NCBI GenBank assembly: GCA_005503085.1
Contig: SCOI01000007.1
Location: forward strand, 62,001 to 126,000
Length of the DNA: 64,000 nt
Source: Burkholderiales bacterium C2
GTDB taxonomy: Bacteria > Pseudomonadota > Gammaproteobacteria > Burkholderiales > Burkholderiaceae_C
Direction of reading: 5' to 3'
The stretch's first letter is position 1; each line of letters starts with the position of its first letter. Positions 54,701-61,455 of the stretch are shown one piece after another. A program made the translations under genes and the position numbers. Under the pieces are notes generated by a model. It saw only the letters and a list, made by a program, of their open reading frames with translations. It had not been told where the DNA came from and made no database searches.

Positions 54701-54972
54701 ACTACACGCTGTCGTCCTGGGTGGTCGGCAGCAGCGACACCGGCGGCAATTTCCGCGTGCTGATGCCCAGCAATGCGGTGCTCGGCGGCACGGCCTCGGC
54801 GACGATGAGCTGGTCCGGCCTGGCCACGGGCACCCGCCATCTGGGTGTGGTGAATTACGTCGTCGGTGGTGCTGCGGTCGCCAGCACCCTGGTGTCGGTC
54901 GACACCGACGCGCCGGCTCCAGCCAGCGCCGAGCTAAGCCCGAACAAGGGCCAGGGCGGCAACCAGCGCTGA
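51703..54972 (+). CDS. Secreted S8 subtilisin-family serine peptidase with PA insert
   Basis: A 1089-residue secreted protease. Signal peptide (about 1-28), I9-like propeptide (about 33-130, PYIVQLAAAP, then AFNGFAALLTEAEA), then the S8 catalytic domain with D177 (GVIDGGIWPES), H270 (GGHGTHVAS) and S647 (SGTSMASPH). A PA domain is inserted at about 480-570 (GKLLVCNRGN, then AAGVIIANVAGG). After the catalytic domain come an Fn3-like region (about 765-850) and a pre-peptidase-like C-terminal domain (about 860-1010). The plan resembles plant subtilases. No PEP-CTERM tail, so it probably leaves by the type II system. AAGGA lies upstream. Confidence 0.93.
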   Translation: MKIRSNPRLTRLAAAVLLTGLTAAAVAQEARRPYIVQLAAAPAASYTGGVAGLAATKPAQGTRLDASAANVQAYISYLDQQQNKITATLPAMHKLYDYKLAFNGFAALLTEAEARSLLSNAAVAAVTLDEPRQLDTNYTPGFIGLTQPGGLWSQLGGPTGTTSQAGAGENIIVGVIDGGIWPESPSFADKVDANGVPTFDAAGTLVYGPPPAHWQGVCETGEGFGPENCNNKLIGARAFRSVISLPDGSINPAFKIHPSEFVSPRDNGGHGTHVASTAAGNANVTGYMDGGFATGASKVEGIAGIAPRARVASYKVCWSRLDPATTRPDPRWPDHANSCYGADSIAAINRAIADGVHVLNYSISGSATNIADPVDVAFKGATDAGIFVAASAGNSGPANQVNHLGPWMTTVGNSTHDRLFAGTVTLGNGASYVGASSNPATPSSDLILAENAGIDDLSVSDQARLKECFGMADANAVVGGAPWVKKSLLDPAKVAGKLLVCNRGNNVLVNKSANGKDAGAAGVIIANVAGGNNTIINQGHPISTVHVTRADGDAIKAYMAANVGAATGGLGNLQAIKDLSVAAPAMADGSSRGPNQGNLNVLKPDVAAPGTSILAAYTPAYSIADRDGIVAGTTEAIPDWSLLSGTSMASPHIAGMAALLKHKHPSWSPAAIRSALMTTGVDVVNTLTGLQQGRLPWGQGAGFAQPTKAADPGLVYDIAPADYNKFLCGVGVTPPGGVACGTIGSIQPYNLNLPSLTAANVFGGVTLTRTVTNVSGQASTYNASIAVPGFDAVVTPSTLSLAAGESKSFTVKLTRTTAAQNAWNYGTLTWSDGIHSVRSPVTARAQLIVAPATVSAKTVSGNRVMTIGTGFSGASTTVKGGLKPATRSPQSVAGTNTGNAAAVAAVCAAGGGDGVKVHDVVIPAGTMAARFSLYNQDTSGFQAGGLDDLDMVVVNAAGTQVGYSGNGGSNEVVTLTAPAAGSYKACVVSYEPANGAASVDYTLSSWVVGSSDTGGNFRVLMPSNAVLGGTASATMSWSGLATGTRHLGVVNYVVGGAAVASTLVSVDTDAPAPASAELSPNKGQGGNQR

Positions 54973-54985
54973 CCAGCAGACCGCT

Positions 54986-55045
54986 GCCCCCGCTCGCGGG
55001 GGCGGGTCTTGCCAAGGCCGCGAGTCGACAGGCTCGCGGCCTTGG
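54986..55045. terminator. Double hairpin terminator between the subtilase and a convergent lipoprotein gene
   Basis: GCCCCCGC-TC-GCGGGGGC covers 54986-55003. CCAAGGCCGCGAG (55012-55024) and CTCGCGGCCTTGG (55033-55045) form a perfect 13-bp stem with an 8-nt loop, followed on the plus strand by CTTATTT. The genes converge here, so it may serve both, but the T-run favours the plus strand. Confidence 0.75.
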
Positions 55046-55046
55046 C

Positions 55047-55493
55047 TTATTTGGCGCTGTTGCCGCCGCCGCTGCCCGTGCCCAGCACGCAGCGCCCGGC
55101 GCGGCAGACCGCGCCCGGGTCGGTGACCAGGCGGCAGTCCGAGATCATGCCGTCGCGCTGGCTCTCGGCCTGGCTGGCCGCCGCCTGGCGTTGCGCCAGA
55201 TCCTTCAGCCGAGCCTCGTCGACATTCTTGGTCGACCAGGCCAGATAGCTGCCTGGCCCACCGCAGGCCTTGAAACCGACCGCGATCGTGCGGCACTGCG
55301 AGCCGTCGTCGCAGGGCGCGTCGCCGATCAGGGTCTTGATCTCGGCGTACAGCTGGGCGCTGGTCTGGGCGGGCTGGTTCATGGGCTTGCCAATCGGCTT
55401 GGTCGGCGGTTCGGTGGCGCAGGCCAGCAGGCTGCTGAGGCTCAGCAGCAGGGCGGTGCTCCAGCCACGGGTGGGGCGGGCGATGGTTTTCAT
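55047..55493 (-). CDS. Lipoprotein, hypothetical
   Basis: A 148-residue lipoprotein: MKTIARPTRGWSTALLLSL with lipobox LLAC (Cys near 25), a Pro/Lys linker, then a small domain with six cysteines (APCDDGSQCRTIAVGFKACGGPGSYLAW, then SDCRLVTDPGAVCRAGRCVLG), probably disulfide-bonded. The pattern of paired cysteines around CRT and CGGP is common in exported small proteins of proteobacteria but I know no function. The gene is convergent with the subtilase gene. Confidence 0.82.
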   Translation of the reverse strand: MKTIARPTRGWSTALLLSLSSLLACATEPPTKPIGKPMNQPAQTSAQLYAEIKTLIGDAPCDDGSQCRTIAVGFKACGGPGSYLAWSTKNVDEARLKDLAQRQAAASQAESQRDGMISDCRLVTDPGAVCRAGRCVLGTGSGGGNSAK

Positions 55494-55655
55494 GGTCCGA
55501 TACTGGCCGATGCGCCGGCGCCGCGCAAGCCGCGACTTCGAGCCAGACACGGTGTCGCCCTGGCCGGTACAGGGATGCGGTGCTTTCGAGCTATCCTTGC
55601 CAGGCCCCGGCGCGCCAACGAGCAGGCCTGCAATGAATCTTGAACCGGAACTTCG

Positions 55656-56102
55656 ATGGCAAATTGGCATGGACAAGCGCTGGCAGGCTGGGTGCTCTGT
55701 CTGCTGGGCTGCGACATGACGGCCGCTCAGTCCCTGCCGGCGGACCGCGCCGAGAACGCCATCTCCTTGGGCACCCGCGCCGGGCTGGTGAGGCCTGGGC
55801 CGGACGGGAGTGACATGCGGTCGGCTGTCGAGGCTGCCGTGCGAGCCGACGCGGCGCTCGCCTGGCAGCTCGACGCCCTCGACGTGTTGGCAGTCGGCAT
55901 CGAGGATGTCAATTGGGCCGATGGCTCGCTGGGTTGCGCGCGGCCCGGCGGCGCCTACACGCAGGCGCTGGTGCCGGGTTGGCGCCTGGTCGTGCGCTAC
56001 CAGCACCGCGAGGCCGTCTACCACGCCAGTCGGCGCGGTCAATGGTTGTTATGCCCGGGCGCCCCGGCCCCTCTGCCGCCAGCGCGCGAGGCGACACGCT
56101 AG
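55656..56102 (+). CDS. Exported hypothetical protein with DVNWADGSLGC motif
   Basis: A 148-residue protein with an N-terminal hydrophobic segment (ALAGWVLCLLGC), probably a signal peptide, possibly with a lipobox-like Cys. The central motif IEDVNWADGSLGCARPGGAYTQALVPGWRLV is a conserved pattern I have seen in uncharacterised proteobacterial proteins. A short Pro-rich tail follows. No good ribosome-binding site is visible before the ATG, so the start is less certain. Function unknown. Confidence 0.7.
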   Translation: MANWHGQALAGWVLCLLGCDMTAAQSLPADRAENAISLGTRAGLVRPGPDGSDMRSAVEAAVRADAALAWQLDALDVLAVGIEDVNWADGSLGCARPGGAYTQALVPGWRLVVRYQHREAVYHASRRGQWLLCPGAPAPLPPAREATR

Positions 56103-56142
56103 GGCCTCAGCAGCCACCCGGGCCGGTGCCGAGCGGGCAAGC

Positions 56143-56163
56143 AAAAGGCCGCATCGTGCGGCC
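56143..56163 (-). terminator. Terminator after the second PEP-CTERM gene
   Basis: On the minus strand GGCCGCA-CGA-TGCGGCC (56163-56147) is a perfect 7-bp stem followed by TTTT (56146-56143). It lies 33 nt after the stop of the PEP-CTERM gene at 56197. Confidence 0.8.
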
Positions 56164-56196
56164 CCGTGCCTGTTCATGCGCGATGCGGCGCAGCCT

Positions 56197-56754
56197 TCAC
56201 GAATTCCGGCGGCGCGTGGTGATGCCAACGCCCAGCAAAGCCAGCGCTGCCAGGCCAAAGGTGGCGGGCTCCGGGACAAAGTTGACCGTCAAGGTGCCTC
56301 GATCCCAGCCGCCATCCGCGCTGCCAAAGGCGTCATCGAAGGTCTCGAAAAACTCGAAGTTCAGCCTTCCGCTTGCACCGAGGAAGAAGTCAACACCCAG
56401 TCCGATCAGATCGGCCGTTCCGCTGAAGCTGCCAGAGCCGGAGGAATTCTCGCCAAAGCCGGGCGCCAGCGAGAATCCGGCGCCAGCGCCATCGTTCAGG
56501 TCGACGCTGATCTCCGACAGCCAGCTGGGCGCTGCGGAAGTCAGACTGACATTCCACGAGATGCCGGTGATACGGACGCCTGCCAAGATGTCGATGAAGC
56601 GAGTCTCGTTCGAGGCATCGCCGAACGCGGCATTGCTCGAGATGCCGGTCACATCGAGCGTGACCACGCCCGCATGAGCTGCCGATCCGCTCACCATGGC
56701 TACCGCAAGCAATGCCGCGCTGATCGCGCTGCGCTTGAATTGATTCATTTGCAT
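56197..56754 (-). CDS. PEP-CTERM domain exported protein
   Basis: A 185-residue exported protein. The signal peptide (MQMNQFKRSAISAALLAVAMVSGSAAHA) precedes a beta-rich domain (VVTLDVTGISS, then ISWNVSLTSAAPSWLSEISVDL) and ends with VPEPATFGLAALALLGVGITTRRRNS, the PEP-CTERM tail of motif, helix and arginines. GGAG lies 5 nt before ATG 56754; ATG 56748 in frame is also possible. It is divergent from the second subtilase. An exosortase elsewhere must process it. Confidence 0.88.
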   Translation of the reverse strand: MQMNQFKRSAISAALLAVAMVSGSAAHAGVVTLDVTGISSNAAFGDASNETRFIDILAGVRITGISWNVSLTSAAPSWLSEISVDLNDGAGAGFSLAPGFGENSSGSGSFSGTADLIGLGVDFFLGASGRLNFEFFETFDDAFGSADGGWDRGTLTVNFVPEPATFGLAALALLGVGITTRRRNS

Positions 56755-57100
56755 TCGTTCTCCAGACTCGTTGAATCCCGGCCGGCCAGTTCCGGGCGTG
56801 ATCACGAAGAGGCGCAAATTTGCCATCCCATGCCTTTGGCGACAAGTGACAAGCCATGATCGGCCAGCTGCTTCCCCCGTGATTCAGCGGCAGGACTTAC
56901 CCGCACTCGTCCGTACCGGCGCGCGGTGGCAATCGCAAGGTGCAGGCGAGCGCGGCGGGTCACACCCTCATTTGCGGGGGCGGTGAGTGCTGCTGTTCAT
57001 GGGGGCGACCTTGCTTGTCCCAGACGGCCATCGGGAAAGCACCGATCCAAACGTTGCCGTAAGTGGTGAGCATCCACACTTTCGCAAATCGGAGAGCCGC
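56755..57100. promoter_or_regulatory. Divergent region with a sigma-54-like -24/-12 element
   Basis: 346 bases without a convincing gene. At 57000-57015 the plus strand reads TGG-GGGCGACC-TTGCT, matching TGG at -24 and TTGC[AT] at -12 with correct spacing, about 86 nt before the subtilase ATG. The GC element and surroundings are G-rich, so a chance match is possible. Nothing else was recognised. Confidence 0.35.
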
Positions 57101-59749
57101 ATGCCTAACTGGAATCTAAGCCGCAAACCCATTGCGTTGGCTATTGCCGCGCTTTCGACCGCCACGATGGCGATGGCTCAATCGGTACCGGCATCAGCCG
57201 CCGAGGGCTCACGCCTATGGTTCGTCGAGTTTGCCGGCAAGCCGGTGGCCGATGGTGCCAGCCCGGCCGATGTGCAAGCCGAGCAGGCCGCGTTCCGTGC
57301 CGCCGCAGCAGCGGCCAAGGTCAGCTATCACGAGCGCCGCTCCTTCAACTCGCTGTTCAATGGCCTGGCGATTTCCGTCGGCGCCACCGAGCGCGCCAAG
57401 CTGGCCCGCATCAAGGGCGTGAAGGCACTCCACCCGATCGAGATCATCCAGGCCCCGACGCCCGAGCAGGCTGCCGGCTCGGCGATCGAACTCAGCCGGG
57501 CGCTCGCGCTGTCCCGTGCCGACATTGCACAGAACTCGCTGGGCCTCACCGGAGCGGGCGTGAAGGTCGGTGTCATCGACACCGGCGTCGACATCGACCA
57601 CCCGGCCTTTGGCGGTTCGGGAGTCAACGGCACGACGCCGTTCCCGAATGCCCGGGTGATCGCGGGTTGGGACTTTGTCGGCGATGCCTACAACGCGGAC
57701 TCAAGCAGCGCGTCGTACAACCCGGTCCCGTCGCCCGACAGCAACCCGGATGACTGCGGCGGCCATGGCTCGCATGTGGCCGGCATCGTCGGCGGCAATG
57801 GTGGTGGCTTCAAGGGCGTGGCCCCGGGCGTCAGTCTCGGCGCCTATCGCGTGTTCGGTTGCAACGGCAGCACCGAGGCGGACATCATGCTCGCGGCGAT
57901 GGAGCGCGCGCTGGCCGACGGCATGCAGGTGATCAACCAGAGCATCGGCTCCGGTCGCCAATGGCCGCAGTATCCGACCGCGCAGGCCGCATCGCGACTG
58001 GCAAAGAAGGGCGTCGTGATGGTGGCGTCTATCGGCAACAACGGGCCTGGCGGCAGTTCGCCGGATGCGCTGTATGCAGCCGGCGCACCTGGCGTGGGCG
58101 AGAGCGTGATCGGCGTCGCGTCGTTCGACAACGCGCAGACTTCGTTCACGGTCAATGGCGCGCCCTACGGCTACAACCCGGCCACCGGTGCTCCGCTGCC
58201 ACCGACCACCGGAAGTCTGCTGATGTCCAAGACGGGAGCGGCCGGCCAGCCGACGCTGCCGGCGACGGCGCCGGATGCCTGTTCTCCGCTGCCGGCCGGC
58301 AGCCTCGCCGGCACGGCGGCGCTTATTCGGCGTGGCTCCTGTTCCTTCTACATCAAGGCGGCGAATGCGCAGGCGGCAGGTGCTGCGGCGGTTGTTCTCT
58401 ACAACAACGCCGCAGGCGCCCTTGGGGCCACGGTGGCTCCTGCCGGCAGCGACCCTGCCATCACGATTCCGGTCGTGGGCATCACGGCGGCGCAGGGCGC
58501 CACGCTGGATGCTGCCATCGTCGCAGGCTCGACAACCCTGAACTGGACCGCCAACGGCGTCGCCTTCCCGTTCGGCACCGGTGGTCTGATCTCGGGCTTC
58601 AGCTCCTTCGGCTTGGCCGCCGACCTGAGCTTCAAGCCCGACCTTGGTGCACCTGGAGGCGGCATTTTCTCGGCCTACCCGCTGGAGCTGGGCGGGGGCT
58701 CGACCTTGAGCGGCACCTCGATGTCGGCGCCGCACGTGGCCGGCGCAGCCGCGCTGATCCTGCAGGCCCTGCCCAATGCCGCGCTGGGGCGCGAGGGGCC
58801 TATCGTTGGCCGCAACGCGCCGCCGATGATCAATATGCTGACGCGTCTGCAGAACACCGCCAAGCCGAAGGCGTGGTCGGGCAATGCGACGCTCGGTTTG
58901 CTGGATCACGCCTTCCGCCAGGGGGCCGGCATGGTCGACGTCGTTGCTGCGGTGCAGAGCCAGCAGTTTGTGGTGCCCAGCAAGATCTCCACGGGTGAAA
59001 GCGCTGCCGGGCCGACGGTGCAGAAGCTGACCATCCGCAATGACGCGCAGGTACCGGTGACCTATACGCTCGGCCATAGCGCGGGTGTGGCGGCTGGACC
59101 GAATACACAAACCGGCACCAGCTACAACCTCACGGGGGTCTTTGATGCCCCGGCCACGGTCACCTTCAGCAGCCCAAGCGTTCTGGTGCCTGCGAAGGGC
59201 GTGGCTACGGTGAATGTGACCATCACGGCCAATGCAGCCTTGCCGAACCGCTCGCTCTATGGCGGCTACATCACCTTCACGCCGCAGGGCAACGGTGCGC
59301 CGATCCAGGCAGCCTACGCCGGTTTCAAGGGCGACTACCAGTCGACCCAGGTGCTGACTCCGACGGCCAACGGCTTCCCGTGGCTGGCGAAGTTCAACGG
59401 CGCGAGCTACAGCAATCAGCCGGCCGGCGCCAGCTTCACAATGGTGGGCAACGACATTCCGTTCGTGCTCTTGCATCTCGATCACCAGTCGCGCACCCTG
59501 AAGCGGGAGGTGCTGGATGCCGCGACCCTGACCACCCGTGGCGTCATCGGCGAAGAGCATTACGTCGGCCGGAGCGCGACGCCGACCGGCTTCTTTGCGA
59601 ACGGCTGGGATGGCACGACGACACAGGGCACCTTGCCGAACGGCAGCTACATCATCAAGGTGTCGGTGCTGAAGGCCCTGGGTGATGCCGCCAACCCGGC
59701 GCACTGGGAAACCTGGAGCTCGTCGACGGTAACGATCGCGCGCCCCTGA
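57101..59749 (+). CDS. Secreted S8 subtilisin-family serine peptidase with PA insert (second copy)
   Basis: An 882-residue secreted protease. Signal peptide (about 1-27), an I9-like propeptide (about 38-118, LWFVEFAGKPVADG, then FNSLFNGLAISVGA), catalytic D160 (GVIDTGVD), H222 (GGHGSHVAG) and S540 (SGTSMSAPHVAG). A PA domain sits at about 390-490 (GTAALIRRGSCSFYIKAANAQAAGA). An Fn3-like module follows (about 630-740) and a C-terminal domain with TTQGTLPNGSYIIKVSVLKALGD. It is of the minor-extracellular-protease (Vpr-like) plan and only distantly related to the 51.7-kb copy. ATG 57101 has GGAG 6 nt upstream; a longer frame lacks a signal peptide. Likely type II secretion cargo. Confidence 0.93.
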   Translation: MPNWNLSRKPIALAIAALSTATMAMAQSVPASAAEGSRLWFVEFAGKPVADGASPADVQAEQAAFRAAAAAAKVSYHERRSFNSLFNGLAISVGATERAKLARIKGVKALHPIEIIQAPTPEQAAGSAIELSRALALSRADIAQNSLGLTGAGVKVGVIDTGVDIDHPAFGGSGVNGTTPFPNARVIAGWDFVGDAYNADSSSASYNPVPSPDSNPDDCGGHGSHVAGIVGGNGGGFKGVAPGVSLGAYRVFGCNGSTEADIMLAAMERALADGMQVINQSIGSGRQWPQYPTAQAASRLAKKGVVMVASIGNNGPGGSSPDALYAAGAPGVGESVIGVASFDNAQTSFTVNGAPYGYNPATGAPLPPTTGSLLMSKTGAAGQPTLPATAPDACSPLPAGSLAGTAALIRRGSCSFYIKAANAQAAGAAAVVLYNNAAGALGATVAPAGSDPAITIPVVGITAAQGATLDAAIVAGSTTLNWTANGVAFPFGTGGLISGFSSFGLAADLSFKPDLGAPGGGIFSAYPLELGGGSTLSGTSMSAPHVAGAAALILQALPNAALGREGPIVGRNAPPMINMLTRLQNTAKPKAWSGNATLGLLDHAFRQGAGMVDVVAAVQSQQFVVPSKISTGESAAGPTVQKLTIRNDAQVPVTYTLGHSAGVAAGPNTQTGTSYNLTGVFDAPATVTFSSPSVLVPAKGVATVNVTITANAALPNRSLYGGYITFTPQGNGAPIQAAYAGFKGDYQSTQVLTPTANGFPWLAKFNGASYSNQPAGASFTMVGNDIPFVLLHLDHQSRTLKREVLDAATLTTRGVIGEEHYVGRSATPTGFFANGWDGTTTQGTLPNGSYIIKVSVLKALGDAANPAHWETWSSSTVTIARP

Positions 59750-59757
59750 CGTGTCAC

Positions 59758-59805
59758 TGGCATTCGCAGGAATGCCAGCATAAGCAGGCCCGGTGGGGCC
59801 TGCTT
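59758..59805. terminator. Tandem hairpins between the second subtilase and the phytase gene
   Basis: TGGCATTC-GCAG-GAATGCCA (59758-59777) and AAGCAGGCCC-GGTG-GGGCCTGCTT (59782-59805) are perfect 8-bp and 10-bp stems; the second is followed by CCCTTTG. They lie between convergent genes and probably stop transcription from both sides. Confidence 0.8.
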
Positions 59806-59835
59806 CCCTTTGTGCCAGCACTGCCTGCCATCGCC

Positions 59836-61455
59836 TCAGCGCAGCCCCAGCGTCTTCGCCACCTCGCGCCAGCCCAGCAGCTTGAAGTTCTGCGTGCCCT
59901 GCGGCAGGCGCTTGCGGCCGTCCTGCACGACCAGCAGGCCCTCGGCATAGGCCCCGCCCATGCCGCCGAGGTTTGCGGCGCTGACATCCAGGCCATCGGT
60001 CTCGGACACGCCGTCAATGCCCAGGCCGGCGTTGATGCCGATGCGCAAGGCGCCGCGCGGCGCATGCGGCGCGTCGGCGTCGAACACCGCATAGCTGTCA
60101 TTGCCCTGCGAGGACACGATCAGATAGCGCCGACCGGGCCCACCCTGGTAGATCGCCAGGCCCTCGACATCGGCCTGCAGCGTGGCACCCACCGGTATCA
60201 CCAGCTCGGGCCGGCTGTCGGCGCGGTCCAGCGCCAGACGCCAGACGCCACGCTTTTCTTCGCCGACAAACAGCTGCTGTGTCGCCTCGTCGGCCACGCA
60301 GCCCTCAGGTTGGCTGGCCAGCCGGATCTCGCGCACGAGCTGACCCCGCCATGCGTCCTTGCCCTGGTGCCGCTCACGCAGCAGGCGGATCTGCTGCACG
60401 CGGCCATCCTTGTCGTTGGCGAACACATCGAGCCCGCCGCTGGCGTTGCGGCCGCTGCAGACGCCGTAGATGTCGGACAGGCCGGTCGGCAGCCGCGCCA
60501 GCTCGCGCACCCGGCCGCCGCTGCCGATCTCGAACAGCACCAGGCCGGCCTCGTCGCGCTGGGTCGCGACGGCCAGATCCAGGGTCTTGCCGGGCCCGTA
60601 GCGCAGGCCCTGGCGCAGATCGACATTGTTGATGCGGCCGACCGGCAGGAACTGGATCTCGCGGCCCCGCAGGTCATAGACCGCCAGGCCACGCTTTTTG
60701 TCGGTGGCCAGGATGCGGCTGTCGGCGGGGCGGCGCGGATGGACCCAGATGGCCGGGTCGTCGGCCGCGTCGCCGGGGCTGGCCACAGGCGTGGTCTGGG
60801 CCTGGGCGAGGACGATGGGCAGGGCAGCGCGCGGCTGCTCGGCATGGCTGGCCAGCCAGTCGCCCAGCGCCCGGGCGGCCCGGTCTTCATCAGCCTCGGG
60901 CAGGTGTTGCAGCAGCTGCCGGCCCTCGCTCTCGGCATCGGCGCCATAGGCCCACAGGCCGACACCGGGCTCGGCGATGTAGAGACGGGCCTCGTCGTCG
61001 CGCACCCGGCAGGCGGCCGGCTCCAGCGGCGTGGCCAGGCGGCGCAGCGGCAGGGCTCGGCCCTCGTGCAGCAGCCATTGCTCGCTCAGGCCGCGCTCGC
61101 CGAGCAGAAAGACCTGCAGCAGGCCTTGCTGCGCATCGCGGTACAGGCACAGCTGCTCGACCGCGAAGCCCGGTCCGGGCCAGCGGGCCTCGACCGTCAG
61201 CCGGCCCTGGCGCGCCCGTACCAGCAGCAGCTCTGCGCTGTCGGCGTCCTGCAGCAGGGCCAGGCGGCCGCCGTCGGGCAGGGCGCGCTGATCCCAGCGC
61301 TTGGCGCGCAGGCTCAGGTCTTGCAGGGTCCGGCCCTGGGTGTCCAGCAGCCGCAGGCCCTTGCTGTCGAGCTGCAGGCTCTGGGCCGGGCTGAGTGTGG
61401 CGGTGGCGAGCAGGGCCAGCGCCAGCAAGGTTCTTTTCATCGTCATCGGTGTCAT
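59836..61455 (-). CDS. Beta-propeller phytase, two-domain
   Basis: A 539-residue exported phytase that removes phosphate from phytate in a calcium-dependent way. The signal peptide is MKRTLLALALLATATLSPAQS. Residues ~28-205 look like an extra, incomplete propeller domain. The catalytic propeller starts at DDPAIWVHP (232-240), followed by TDKKRGLAVYDLRG (251-264) and GRINNVDLR (273-281), then QADVEGLAIY and SSQGNDSYAVFD. Dual-domain phytases of this type are known. ATG 61455 overlaps the receptor stop as TGATG; ATG 61440 is an alternative that starts directly at the signal peptide. Coupling to a receptor supports phytate scavenging. Confidence 0.92.
   Translation of the reverse strand: MTPMTMKRTLLALALLATATLSPAQSLQLDSKGLRLLDTQGRTLQDLSLRAKRWDQRALPDGGRLALLQDADSAELLLVRARQGRLTVEARWPGPGFAVEQLCLYRDAQQGLLQVFLLGERGLSEQWLLHEGRALPLRRLATPLEPAACRVRDDEARLYIAEPGVGLWAYGADAESEGRQLLQHLPEADEDRAARALGDWLASHAEQPRAALPIVLAQAQTTPVASPGDAADDPAIWVHPRRPADSRILATDKKRGLAVYDLRGREIQFLPVGRINNVDLRQGLRYGPGKTLDLAVATQRDEAGLVLFEIGSGGRVRELARLPTGLSDIYGVCSGRNASGGLDVFANDKDGRVQQIRLLRERHQGKDAWRGQLVREIRLASQPEGCVADEATQQLFVGEEKRGVWRLALDRADSRPELVIPVGATLQADVEGLAIYQGGPGRRYLIVSSQGNDSYAVFDADAPHAPRGALRIGINAGLGIDGVSETDGLDVSAANLGGMGGAYAEGLLVVQDGRKRLPQGTQNFKLLGWREVAKTLGLR

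Noticed and set aside
56935-56960. Second sigma-54-like element TGGCAATCGCAAGGTGC.
   Set aside because: The GG and GC dinucleotides are two bases too far apart for -24/-12 recognition.
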